Both the position numbers and the translations under genes were made by a program. This document shows positions 39,586 through 49,425 of a stretch of DNA of 64,000 nucleotides, piece after piece; position 1 is the first letter of the stretch; each line of letters starts with the position of its first letter. The stretch comes from JAJPHW01 sp963771505 (lineage in GTDB: Bacteria; Acidobacteriota; Terriglobia; Terriglobales; Acidobacteriaceae): contig CAVYTO010000005.1 of assembly GCA_963771505.1 (NCBI GenBank), forward strand, positions 124,001 to 188,000, read 5' to 3'. Under the pieces are notes generated by a model. The model was not told the DNA's origin. It searched no databases and saw only the letters and a program-made list of their open reading frames with translations.

Positions 39586-41583
39586 CTATTTCAATCGTGT
39601 GCCCACCGGAACATCCTCCAGGAACCCCGCCAGCACTGCCTTTCCGCCTTCGGGCGATGCCGCGACGATCATGCCATTCGATTCGAGTCCACGCAGCTTC
39701 CGTGGCGCAAGGTTGGCGACAATCACAACTTTGCGTCCCACCAAGGACTCGGGCTCATACGATTCCGCGATGCCCGCGAGAATCTGCCGCGTTTCCGTGC
39801 CCAAATCGACTTCCAACCGCAGCAGCTTGTCAGCCTTAGGCACGCGTTCGGCAACTTTCACTAGCGCAACGCGCAACTCGACTTTGGCAAAATCGTCGAT
39901 CGTAATCTTCCCGTCGTTCGCTGCGACAGGAACCGCAGATACCGCGGTGGCTGGAACTGGAGTTGCAAGCGCCACGGCGGGCGCTGCATCCGCCGGTGCG
40001 GGCCGTCCTTGATCTTCCATCTTTTGCATCCTTTCAATCGCGCTTTTATCGGCGCGCGGAAAAACTGCTTCGATTGAGCCCAGCTTCGTACCCAACGGCA
40101 ATTGCCCCCAGCGCAAATCTGAAAGCGGTAACGACTTGATTTCTCCCAGGCCAAGCTGCGCCCAAATTTTCGCCGTCGCTTCCGGGATGATGGGATGCGC
40201 AAGCGCGGTGACAATGCGCAACGCCTCCGCGCTCGTATAAAGGATCGTCGCCAACCGTGACCGGCTTTCTTCGTCCTGTTTCTCGCCCAAAGACCAAGGC
40301 TCATTCTCGACAATGTATTTGTCTACTGCTGCCACCAAGCCCCAAGCGACTTCGAGGGCGCGAGAAAACTGTTGCTGATCGAACAGGCCGCCAAAATCGG
40401 AGATGCACTCGCGTGCCGTCTCGGCGATTGCTTGATCCCCGGCGGTTTGCGACGCCGTGCCCGATGGATACGGCACCTCACCCTTGAAGTACCTGCCTAT
40501 CATCGTCAGCGTGCGGCTGGCCAGATTGCCCAGTCCATTCGCAAGATCGGAGTTGTATCTCTGCACCAGTGCGTCGAATGAAAACGAACCGTCTTGGCCG
40601 AATACAACTTCGCGCAACAGAAAATAGCGCAACGCGTCCGCGCCCATGACATCGAGGATTGTTTCCGCCCGCACGATATTACCGCGCGATTTCGACATCT
40701 TGCTTTCTTCGAACAACAACCATCCATGCGCCACGATGCTTTTCGGCAGGGGCAGCTCCGCCGCCATCAGGAAGGCCGGCCAGTAAACACAGTGGAAGCG
40801 GACAATTTCCTTGCCGATCATTTGCACATCTGCCGGCCAGAATTTCTTGTAGAGGGTGTCGTCGCCCGATCCCCAACCCAGCGCTGTAATGTAGTTCGCG
40901 AGCGCGTCGAGCCAGACATAAATCACATGCTTTGGATCGTCAGGAACCGGGATTCCCCAGGAGAATGTCGAGCGGCTGATCGACAAGTCCCGCAGCCCTG
41001 AGCGCACAAACGAAATAACTTCGTTGCGCCTCGTGTCCGGACGAATAAACCCGGGCTGCCCTTCGTAAAGCGCGATCAACTTATCTTGAAACGCGGAAAG
41101 CTTGAAGAAATAATTCTCTTCCTTAATTGTTTCCGTCGGCCGTCCACATTCTGGGCAGGGCGCGCCGGGTTCAGCCACGTCCACATAAAGTTCGTCGAAA
41201 ACACAATACTGCCCTACGTACTCATCTTTGTAGATGTAGCCGTTGTCGCGAATGCGCCGCCACAGCGCCTGTACGCCATGCTTATGGCGATCGGAAGTGG
41301 TTCGAATGTAATCGTCATAAGTGAGCCCCAGGCGGTCCCACAAGGCGCGAAATTCGGCGGATACTTCGTCAGTGAGTTTCTGCGGCGATTTTCCTGCGGC
41401 TAGCGCCGCGCGCTCGATTTTTTGGCCGTGCTCGTCCGTCCCAGTTAGAAAAAACGTGTCTTTTCCCAAAAGCCGTTGCCGGCGGGCAATGGCATCGCAG
41501 GCAATGGTCGTGTACGCATGCCCTATGTGGGGACGCGCGTTCACATAATAGATAGGAGTCGTGATGTAAAACTTTTCGGCCAT
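39586..41583 (-). CDS. metG: Methionyl-tRNA synthetase with C-terminal tRNA-binding domain
   Basis: 665 residues. Class I signature HIGH as ARPHIGHAYTTIA (about 17-25) and KMSKS as KMSKSRGN (about 295). A zinc knuckle lies in GAPCPECGRPTETI (about 139-152) with C127 upstream. After an alanine/proline linker, a C-terminal EMAP/Trbp111-like domain (about 565-665) begins IDDFAKVELRVALVKVAERV and contains VVIVANLAPRKLRGLESNGM, which dimerises and binds tRNA. Divergent from argS across 175 bp. Confidence 0.97.
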   Translation of the reverse strand: MAEKFYITTPIYYVNARPHIGHAYTTIACDAIARRQRLLGKDTFFLTGTDEHGQKIERAALAAGKSPQKLTDEVSAEFRALWDRLGLTYDDYIRTTSDRHKHGVQALWRRIRDNGYIYKDEYVGQYCVFDELYVDVAEPGAPCPECGRPTETIKEENYFFKLSAFQDKLIALYEGQPGFIRPDTRRNEVISFVRSGLRDLSISRSTFSWGIPVPDDPKHVIYVWLDALANYITALGWGSGDDTLYKKFWPADVQMIGKEIVRFHCVYWPAFLMAAELPLPKSIVAHGWLLFEESKMSKSRGNIVRAETILDVMGADALRYFLLREVVFGQDGSFSFDALVQRYNSDLANGLGNLASRTLTMIGRYFKGEVPYPSGTASQTAGDQAIAETARECISDFGGLFDQQQFSRALEVAWGLVAAVDKYIVENEPWSLGEKQDEESRSRLATILYTSAEALRIVTALAHPIIPEATAKIWAQLGLGEIKSLPLSDLRWGQLPLGTKLGSIEAVFPRADKSAIERMQKMEDQGRPAPADAAPAVALATPVPATAVSAVPVAANDGKITIDDFAKVELRVALVKVAERVPKADKLLRLEVDLGTETRQILAGIAESYEPESLVGRKVVIVANLAPRKLRGLESNGMIVAASPEGGKAVLAGFLEDVPVGTRLK

Positions 41584-41758
41584 GTCGATTGTTGGATTGC
41601 GGCGGTGGCACTACGCCGGTGCCGTCCGCATTTATTGCTGTTTCTAAGGATACTGGCGAGGAGCTTTCATCATAGGGAAGCTCACTAGCGCCGTCAAACC
41701 AAACGGCAGCGAGTGCTCTGCTACAATCACTCTTCTCTTCAACAGTTTAGGGGAACTC

Positions 41759-43779
41759 TTGTACCGTCATCTCGAGCAGCGTCTGGTGCAGCATCTACGC
41801 GATTTTCTGCAAAAAAACTACGCCCTGGATGACGCAAAAGTTGTGGTGGAACAACCGCCGCGTGTCGAACTGGGCGAATACGCGCTGCCGCTGGCATTTG
41901 AGCTGGCCAAAAAACTTCGCAAAGCACCGCGCAAAATCGCGGAAGAAATCGTATTAGGCGTAGGGACGCTCGAAGGGTTTCGCGGATTCGAACTCGCGGG
42001 CGCTGGCTACATCAATGTGAGCGTCGACAGGGCTGGATTCGCCAAGGCTCTGGCCTCCGACGAAAAGCGCAGTTCCGCGTCGAATGGCAGCAAAATTCTG
42101 GTCGAACACTCCAGTATCAATCCAAACAAAGCTGCGCACATCGGCCACCTGCGCAATGCGATCCTGGGCGACACATTTGTGCGCATGCTGCGGCATTCTG
42201 GCCACGATGTCGACGTCCAGAACTACATCGACAACACCGGAGTGCAAGTAGCGGATGTGGTCGTCGGGTTCCAACAGATCGAGACGAAGTCGCGCGCGGA
42301 AATTGAGCAGCTTATCGCCCAGCCTCGTTTCGATTATTACTGCTGGGAGGTTTACGCACGGGCGTCGCAGTGGTACGGCGAGAACAAAGATAATCTCAAA
42401 GTGCGGGGGCAGGCGCTGCACGACATCGAACACGGCGGCAACGAAACCGCCGACCTCGCTGAATTAATTTCTGTTGCCGTGCTGCGCCGCCATCTTGAAA
42501 CCATGGACCGGCTCGACATCGAGTACGACTTCCTGCCCCGCGAGAGTGAAATCCTGCATCTGCACTTTTGGGACGCAGCCTTCACCAAGCTGAAAGAGGC
42601 GGGCGTTCTGACATACGAAGAGTCCGGCAAGAACAAAGGCTGCTGGGTCATGCAGCGCGCCGGTGTGAAGCGGGAGCCCGCGAACGCTGGGAGTTCCGCC
42701 AAAAACGATGTGCTAGCAACAGTTCCGCTTGTTCCAGGCGTTGACGTTCGCCCCGATCCAAATGCTGAGGACGCGCAGAAAGTGATCGTCCGCTCCAACG
42801 GCACCGTCGGCTACGTCGGCAAAGACATCGCTTACCACATGTGGAAATTCGGATTGCTCGGCCGTGACTTTGGCTATCGCAAATTCTTTCGCTATCCGAA
42901 TCAACATGAATGTTGGATTTCCGCCGAAGATGGCGGGGCTGACCATCCTCATTTCGGCGGGGCTGCTGAAATTTACAACGTGATCGACGCGCGCCAGGCC
43001 GAGGCGCAAAATGCCGTGAAGGAAGCCCTTCGCGCTCTCGGACACGATGAGCATACCGACCGCTACACACACTTTTCTTATGAGATGGTCGCTCTGACTC
43101 CGCGCTGCGCCGCAGAAATGGGATACGTACTGAGCGAAGAAGAAAAGGCGCGCTCGTACATCGAAGTTTCCGGGCGAAAAGGTTTCGGAGTAAAGCCGAC
43201 GATCTCATCGACAAGTTGATCGCATCCGCCAAGAACGAAGTGGATACGCGCAATCCGCAGCTCTCTGAGGAAGAGCGGATCACCATCGCCACGCAAATCG
43301 CGGTCGGCGCGCTGCGCTACTTCATGCTGAAATTTACCAAGCAGTCGGTAATTGCGTTCGACTTCAAGGAAGCTCTTAGCTTCGAGGGCGACACCGGCCC
43401 TTACGTGCAATATGCGGTCGTGCGCGCCGCCAACATTTTTCGTAAGGGAAATTTCTCGGCGGAAAGTGTCTTGAAAGGTTTCGACTCGCTGCCAGCGGAA
43501 AAGTTTCTACGGGACAACGAAATTTGGGAACTGTGGCTGGCAGCGGGAAAAACTTCTCAGGTGGTTGCGCAATGCATCGTCACCACGGAGCCTGCGCACC
43601 TGGCCCGGCACGCATTCCAACTGGCGCAATTATTTAACAGCTTCTATCACAAGCACGCGATCCTGGCTGAAGCTGACGAGAATCGAAAACGCTTTCTTTT
43701 GGCTACCGCAGCCGTCGCCAGTCGCGAACTCACACGTGTGCTGGCGATTATGGGCATTCAGGTTCCGGCAGCGATGTAA
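41759..43779 (+). CDS. argS: Arginyl-tRNA synthetase, frame broken once
   Basis: Start TTG 41759 with AGGGG upstream. Part 1 (41759-43219) has the class I start SSINPNKAAHIGHLRNAILG (HIGH) and runs to SGRKGFGVK, where the frame turns into PTISSTS and a stop. Part 2, in the next frame from about 43195, reads ADDLIDKLIASAKNEV and continues through DGDTGPYVQYAVVRA-like text (FEGDTGPYVQYAVVRAANIF) to the anticodon-binding end at 43779. One base missing in GTAAAGCC (about 43190-43195) reunites them. As argS is essential and single-copy in nearly all bacteria, an indel error is the best explanation. Confidence 0.92.
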
Positions 43780-43805
43780 CGCTTGGTCTCTGCTATCTGC
43801 TTCGT

Positions 43806-44334
43806 ATGACCACGCAACTTGTCACTGCTCTGCTCATGTTCGTGACCGTTTCGGCTTACGCTTTTCAAACATCTCCGCCGCCGTCGTCCGCGTCCAACCT
43901 CGTGGGCGCTTGGAAATTGAATAGCATCGAAACGATTCGTCCGGATGGGTCTATCGTTTATCCGTATTACGGAACTCATCCCGAAGGGCTGATCGTTTAC
44001 GATGCGAATGGCTGGATGAGCGTTCAGATTGTGTCAGATCCCGCACCGACGATGCCGAAAGCCGGAGCATGGCCGGAACTCCTGCCTCTCCCGCGACAGA
44101 GAAGCCGCCGCAATCGATGGGTACTACGCCTACTTTGGAACCTATGCCGTGGATGCGGGTGCAGGTACGGTGACTCACCGAGTCCATCAATCACTTCGAC
44201 CCGGCGAGCGCGGAGACGACGTAGTACGCCATTTCTTACTGGAAGGCGATCGACTCACCTTGACCGCGAAAACGCATGAGAGCGGAGAAGATCGCCAGCG
44301 CAAGCTCACTTGGCAGCGGGCTTCCGCGCGTTAA
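43806..44334 (+). pseudogene. Lipocalin-like secreted protein, frame broken
   Basis: Signal peptide MTTQLVTALLMFVTVSAYAF and a Lipocalin-like N-terminal half (LVGAWKLNSIETIRPDGSIV, then THPEGLIVYDANGWMSVQIV). After MPKAG (about 44060) coding character moves first to a frame reading SMAGTPASPAT and then to another reading REAAAIDGYYAYFGTYAVDA and ending WQRASAR with TAA at 44332-44334. Two single-base deletions between 44060 and 44105 restore one protein of about 175 residues. The stop overlaps pepA's stop on the other strand in a palindromic TTAA. Confidence 0.65.
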
Positions 44335-45818
44335 TTTCCGAACTTTCTCGCGAACTCGACGAGCGTGCGCACCGCGATCCCGCTGGGGCCCTTGGCGATC
44401 CACGGCTTCGCATCTTCCATCCAGGCGGTGCCGGCAATGTCGAGATGCATCCACGGAGTATCTTCCGCAAATTCCTTCAGGAACGCCGCGGCAGTGCAAG
44501 CTCCGCCCCAGCGAGCGCCCGAATTTACCAGGTCGGCGATGCCTGAAACCATCGCTTCCGTGTATTCCTCGCCCAGCGGCAGCCGCCAAAACTTCTCGCC
44601 GGAATCCGTCAGCGCAGTCTGGAAGCGCTCGTACATTTTCTCGTCGCTGGCAAACACGCCGGCATGCGCGTATCCGAGCGCTACGACCACCGCGCCGGTC
44701 AGCGTGGCTGCATCGATCAAGTGCGTGCAACCAAGTTGCCGCGCGTAGCAGAGTCCGTCCGCGAGAACCAAGCGGCCTTCCGCATCCGTGTTGATGATCT
44801 CAATCGTCTTGCCCGACATCGCCGTTTGAATGTCTCCGGGCTTTTGCGCTTTGCCGGAGGGCATATTCTCTGTCGCGCAAATGATCGCGGTGACCTTTAC
44901 TTTGGGCTTGAGCAGGGCGATCGCCCTCATCGCGCCGATCATCGCAGCGCCCCCGGCCATGTCGTATTTCATCTTCTCCATGCCGTCGGCCGGTTTAATG
45001 GAAATTCCGCCCGTGTCGAACGTAATTCCCTTGCCAACGAGTCCCAGCACCGGCTGCGCAGGCGCACCCGCAGGTTCGTAACGCATGACAATCAGTGCAG
45101 GGGGTTCGTCTGAACCTTGCGCCACGCCCCAAAACGCACCCATCTTTAATTCTTTAATCTTGTCGGCTCCGAAGATTTCGCATTCCAGGCCGACTTCGTC
45201 TGCCATTTTCTTTGCCCGGTCTGCCAAAACCGTTGGCGTCATGCGGTTGCTCGGTTCGTTCACCAGGTCGCGCGTAAAATTCTGCGATTCGCCGATGATT
45301 CGGCCTTCGTCATGGGCCTGCTGCAACTTCGCCTGATCGCCGGTGGCGATCACCGTTACGGAATCGATCTTTTGGTCTTTGCGATCGCTCTTATAAGTAT
45401 CGGGATCGAAGTCGCCGACAAACGCGCCTTCGATCATTGCTTTCACGGCCAGAGCGCCGTCGATCCCTTGCGGCGCGAGCATGGCAAAGCTGCGAATCGC
45501 GCGAGGCTTCATGGCGCGTACCGCCGCTCCTGCCAACCTTCGCAGTTGGACCGCGCTAAAGGCTTTTTCCTTGCCGCCCCCGATCAGCAGCAAGCGCTTC
45601 GCTTTCAGCTTTGCGGGCGCGTGAATCCATGTGGTCTCAAACATTTTCGCGGTGACTTCTCCGCTACCGATGATGTCTGCTACCGCGCTGGCAATCGAGG
45701 CGTCTTTGCTCTGTATTGTGACCTCAGGCTTGTTCTTCGTTCCGCGATCAAGTACAACCACCGCCAGACACGGCGTCTCAACATCCGCAGCATTGCCTAA
45801 AGAAAGATTTGTTTTCAT
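44331..45818 (-). CDS. pepA: Leucyl aminopeptidase (M17, PepA-like)
   Basis: 495 residues from ATG 45818 (GTG 45827 is an alternative). Two-metal catalytic domain: GLVGKGITFDTGGISIKPAD (about 252-271) with Lys and Asp ligands, MKYDMAGGAAMIGAM and the M17 signature INTDAEGRLVLADGL (about 340) with Arg. The N-terminal domain is the less conserved macro-like region. Hexameric cytosolic peptidase removing N-terminal residues from peptides. Confidence 0.95.
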   Translation of the reverse strand: MKTNLSLGNAADVETPCLAVVVLDRGTKNKPEVTIQSKDASIASAVADIIGSGEVTAKMFETTWIHAPAKLKAKRLLLIGGGKEKAFSAVQLRRLAGAAVRAMKPRAIRSFAMLAPQGIDGALAVKAMIEGAFVGDFDPDTYKSDRKDQKIDSVTVIATGDQAKLQQAHDEGRIIGESQNFTRDLVNEPSNRMTPTVLADRAKKMADEVGLECEIFGADKIKELKMGAFWGVAQGSDEPPALIVMRYEPAGAPAQPVLGLVGKGITFDTGGISIKPADGMEKMKYDMAGGAAMIGAMRAIALLKPKVKVTAIICATENMPSGKAQKPGDIQTAMSGKTIEIINTDAEGRLVLADGLCYARQLGCTHLIDAATLTGAVVVALGYAHAGVFASDEKMYERFQTALTDSGEKFWRLPLGEEYTEAMVSGIADLVNSGARWGGACTAAAFLKEFAEDTPWMHLDIAGTAWMEDAKPWIAKGPSGIAVRTLVEFARKFGN

Positions 45819-45866
45819 GGGTATCACCAGTATGAGCGGCAGACGGGAAAAAGCGCAAGCGCGAGA

Positions 45867-46202
45867 TTAGACTGCGACGACGGTAATCCCGCGATTTTTT
45901 CTGCCCAAATCGGGGTCCTGTTTCATCGCGGGATGCGAACTGAGTATCGCCCACGTTCGTTCGTCGGCTTTCGTCCAATCTTCCCCAAAAATGCACCCGC
46001 GAATTTCCCCGCGATCGGCCATTTCGCGCAGACGGGCCTGTATTGCAATCCGAATTTCGCCGCCCACGCCGGTCGACCCGTAACCGTGGATCAATTTCAC
46101 AAATGGATATCCCCGCTGCCGCGCAATTGCCAATTCGCGAATCACGATTGACAGCGCTTCTGCGACGCTGGGCATTCCGGTCTTGATGTTCACTGTTTTC
46201 AT
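45867..46202 (-). CDS. Smr-domain protein
   Basis: 111 residues from ATG 46202. The single Smr domain contains VKLIHGYGSTGVGGEIRIAI (about 41-60), the loop normally reading HGxGxG. The N-terminal strand MKTVNIKTGMPSVAEALSIV fits the family. Smr domains bind or cleave nucleic acids; stand-alone versions are uncharacterised. The start is uncertain as no strong ribosome site is seen. Confidence 0.75.
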   Translation of the reverse strand: MKTVNIKTGMPSVAEALSIVIRELAIARQRGYPFVKLIHGYGSTGVGGEIRIAIQARLREMADRGEIRGCIFGEDWTKADERTWAILSSHPAMKQDPDLGRKNRGITVVAV

Positions 46203-46302
46203 TCGAAAAAACGCTCGTCTACGCGATCCGCTATTGCTCGTAAACACAGGAAACTACGCACCAAACTAACCAATACTGCCGCTCCGGGGTGGTCTCGGGT
46301 GC

Positions 46303-47598
46303 GTGGTACTCTCATCTTGCTCTGGTTCGTGTGCTCCCACAAGCGTGGCAGTGCAAAAAACTAATTTTCGTCGTCTGTTACAGACGGTCGAAGCGCTTTC
46401 TGAGCTCGGTCCGGCAATCACTGCGGAGCGCGAGTTCCCACAGACTGCGCGCTCCATGCTGGCTGCACTCATGCAGGCCGCGGAGGCACGCGAAGCTGTC
46501 CTTTTTCGCTTCAGCGACAATCCTTCCCTCCTCACTTCGATGCACTCCGACGGTTGGGCGCTCATGCCGGACCCTGCGGTCATCCCGCTCTTGCCCAAAC
46601 ACATTCATGCTCTGCTGACTTCGTCCGGAGCGGTGATCTTGCCGCCGGGGGCGTCGGAAAATTATTTAAGTTCCAACGGCAATGTCGCGCCGCACCTGTT
46701 CAAGTGTCTTGTTCCCTTGAAGGTCGGAAATTCTTTAGTGGGTGTAACGGCATTAGGCCGCCGTGAAGGTGATTCCGACTACAACGGCGATGAACTTGAA
46801 GCCCTCAACCTGCTCTGCAACTACGTGGCGCTCGCGCTGCAAAACTACAATCTCACGCAAACGCTGGCGCAGCGCGTGGGAGAAAATCTACGCATGTTGG
46901 CTTCGCTCCATGGCTTCTATGACAACGCTCTCGAAGCGTTTGCTTCCGCGATCGACGTAAAACACGTGAACATTCACGGCCATTCGCGCCGGGTTGCGCG
47001 CTACGCGGCGGGTATTGGCGAAGCCATGGGCCTGGATGCGGAAGGCATTGCCGCCCTTCACTCCGCCGGATTGCTGCACGATATAGGCAAAGTTGCCGTG
47101 GACAAAAGTCTCTTCGCGAAAGCCACCGCACTCGACCCCAACGAATTCCGGGAGATGGCCGACCACACCGTCGTCGGTCATCAGATCGTGAGCGGAGTTC
47201 AGTTTCCCTGGCCGCGCATTCCGGATATTGTCCGCTGGCATCACGAACGCGCCGACGGTTCCGGATATCCCGACGGATTGGGTCACGACGAAATTCCCAT
47301 GCCCGCGCGCATCGTCGGGCTGGCTGACACCTTTGACGCCATGACCAGCAACCGGCCTTACAGGGATTCGTTTTCCCTCACGACGACGTTAAACGAGATC
47401 GTTCGCATGACCCCGCAGAAGTTCGACCCCATTGTGGTTCAGGCTCTGCTAAGCCAGGTTCGGCGCGACAGCACTGGCAGTAACCGTGCCGCCTTTCTGG
47501 AAGATGGCACCGGCGCACACATTTCCGCATCCGACATTGACCAACTCGCCGCGACTCTTCAGCATAAGAACAGCCGTGGCCGCCTGTTCCTGACTTAG
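46303..47598 (+). CDS. GAF plus HD-GYP domain protein (c-di-GMP phosphodiesterase-like)
   Basis: Up to 431 residues; start uncertain among GTG 46303, 46345 and 46351. GAF-like domain about 25-190 (KCLVPLKVGNSLVGVTALGR). HD-GYP domain about 215-385 with HSAGLLHDIGKVAVDKSLFA (HD and Lys), HTVVGHQIVSG, and HHERADGSGYPDGLGHDEIP carrying the GYP triad. All metal ligands seem present, so hydrolysis of c-di-GMP is likely. Sits upstream of the PAS-SpoIIE gene in the same direction. Confidence 0.88.
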   Translation: MVLSSCSGSCAPTSVAVQKTNFRRLLQTVEALSELGPAITAEREFPQTARSMLAALMQAAEAREAVLFRFSDNPSLLTSMHSDGWALMPDPAVIPLLPKHIHALLTSSGAVILPPGASENYLSSNGNVAPHLFKCLVPLKVGNSLVGVTALGRREGDSDYNGDELEALNLLCNYVALALQNYNLTQTLAQRVGENLRMLASLHGFYDNALEAFASAIDVKHVNIHGHSRRVARYAAGIGEAMGLDAEGIAALHSAGLLHDIGKVAVDKSLFAKATALDPNEFREMADHTVVGHQIVSGVQFPWPRIPDIVRWHHERADGSGYPDGLGHDEIPMPARIVGLADTFDAMTSNRPYRDSFSLTTTLNEIVRMTPQKFDPIVVQALLSQVRRDSTGSNRAAFLEDGTGAHISASDIDQLAATLQHKNSRGRLFLT

Positions 47599-47777
47599 CG
47601 ATCGGCCGATTTTTCTGCTGGTCGAAAACCCTAAAGTTTCCCGTAGGGCCGCCGATGTCTCCTATGCACTTCGAGAATCGCCGCGTGAGCAACTAGTACA
47701 TCAACCTCAACACAAGAACACAACCTGCAGCGCCAAGAAACGTTACCGTCAACAGTTACCGAGATCACTGACCCTAA

Positions 47778-49313
47778 ATGGCAACAGCAATCTCTACCAG
47801 CTATGAGGCGCTCGGCCAGCAAGCCGACGCTCTTAAAATTATTTTTGAAAGCTTGCCGATAGCGGTAGTTGTCGCCGATTCCGATGGGCGGATACTCTTC
47901 TGGAATCCAGCGGCTGACGATTTGCTGCGTTCGAATAGCGCTGCGGCAGGTGTTCTCCTACCTTCGATTTCGGGTTGGTACCGGCCCGACCAGCGCACGT
48001 TGCTGACGCCCGACGAATTGCCACTAGCTCGCGCCATTCACGGTGAACGCGTTTCGGATGAGCTGATCTTTATCCGCGAGACCTTACCATATGATCCGAC
48101 CCAACCGATTCCCGGGGCATGGATTCGCGCCAACGCCTGGCCGCTGCGCGACGATTGCGGCCCAATCTATGGCGGAGTCCTCATGTTTCACGATTTCACC
48201 GGAGGCCACGAGGCCTTGCAAACTCTGACTTTGCTCGCGCGCGTAGTCGAACAGACTACAGACAATGTCGTCCTCACCGACCGCCATGGGGCAATTCAGT
48301 ACGTGAATCCAGCGTTCGAAAACACAACCGGCTATACAAAGAAAGATGTTCTCGGATTGACTCCCAGGTTCTTGAAATCCGGAATGCACGACGCCGGCTT
48401 TTATCGCGAGATGTGGCAGCGGCTGCAGGACGGCCGCCCTTGCGACGGCATGATTATCAATCGCAAAAAAAGCGGCGAACTTTATTGGGCGCAACAGGCA
48501 ATTACTCCGATTCGCGATGCGTGGGGCAACCTTACGCACTTCGTGTCGGTCGGACAAGACATCACAGAACTTCGCAAGAAAGAAGAACAGGAATTTCAGT
48601 TGCAGTTGGCGCGTGACGTGCAACGCCAATTCTATGCTCCAGCGCCGTGCGTGCCCGGACTCGACATCGGCGCGGCCGCTTTCCCCGCCTACGAGACTGG
48701 CGGCGATTACTTCGACTTCATCGCTCAGCCCGACGGCTCGCTGGTGATCGCCGTGGGCGACGTCGAAGGCCACGGCTTTGGTTCAGCACTCGTCATGGCG
48801 CTGACGCGGGCTTACGTCCGCTCATTCGTGGCGGTCGAGCTTTGCCTTAACGATGTTCTGTCCCATGTCAATCGCATGCTTTATCAGGATCTTGAGAATG
48901 GCCGTTTCGTCACGCTGGCGCTGGCCCGCATCGACTCCACGCGGCGGACTTTGGCTTATGCCAGTGCCGGGCACGTTAACGGTCTGCTTCTCGCCGCTTC
49001 TGGCGAGGAAACCTCGCAACTCGAAAGCACCGGGCCGCCACTGGGATTGTTCCCCGACAGCAAATTCGAGTGGCGCAGCGCTATTTCGCTGCAGCCGAAC
49101 GAGATCCTTGTTCTCTCCACCGACGGGGCCGCAGAATCAGCCGCCCCCGATGGCATCGAATTCGGCAATCAACGAGTTCTGGATTACGTTCGCGATCAAC
49201 GCCAGTTGCCCGCCCAGGAAATCGTCAACGGACTCTATGAGGCGGCCCGCCGCTATGTCCAGTACGAGCCCCAGCTTGACGACATCACGTCGGTGATCGT
49301 AAAAATTGACTGA
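47778..49313 (+). CDS. PAS-PAS-SpoIIE (PP2C-type) serine phosphatase
   Basis: 511 residues. First PAS about 15-140 (IFESLPIAVVVADSDGRILF), second PAS about 155-275 (DNVVLTDRHGAIQYVNPAFE, then FLKSGMHDAGFYREMW typical of PAS-9/PAC). A short coiled linker (ELRKKEEQEFQLQLARDVQR) leads to the SpoIIE phosphatase (about 300-510) with metal Asp residues in GGDYFDF, GDVEGHGFGSALVM, ILVLSTDGAAES and DDITSVIVKID. Probably dephosphorylates an anti-sigma-factor antagonist in a partner-switching pathway. Confidence 0.92.
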   Translation: MATAISTSYEALGQQADALKIIFESLPIAVVVADSDGRILFWNPAADDLLRSNSAAAGVLLPSISGWYRPDQRTLLTPDELPLARAIHGERVSDELIFIRETLPYDPTQPIPGAWIRANAWPLRDDCGPIYGGVLMFHDFTGGHEALQTLTLLARVVEQTTDNVVLTDRHGAIQYVNPAFENTTGYTKKDVLGLTPRFLKSGMHDAGFYREMWQRLQDGRPCDGMIINRKKSGELYWAQQAITPIRDAWGNLTHFVSVGQDITELRKKEEQEFQLQLARDVQRQFYAPAPCVPGLDIGAAAFPAYETGGDYFDFIAQPDGSLVIAVGDVEGHGFGSALVMALTRAYVRSFVAVELCLNDVLSHVNRMLYQDLENGRFVTLALARIDSTRRTLAYASAGHVNGLLLAASGEETSQLESTGPPLGLFPDSKFEWRSAISLQPNEILVLSTDGAAESAAPDGIEFGNQRVLDYVRDQRQLPAQEIVNGLYEAARRYVQYEPQLDDITSVIVKID

Positions 49314-49425
49314 TTGCCGCGTGTTTACCGTATAGTTAGCCTCTAAAGTAACCCGCTTCCAGCAACTTTCTCGTCGCTTCGGGTTCATAATTGGAGCGGG
49401 CATTCTTCATCGTCCGCCCGGTCCA

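Noticed and set aside
48084..48773. 229-codon open frame on the minus strand
   Set aside because: Antisense to the PAS-SpoIIE gene.
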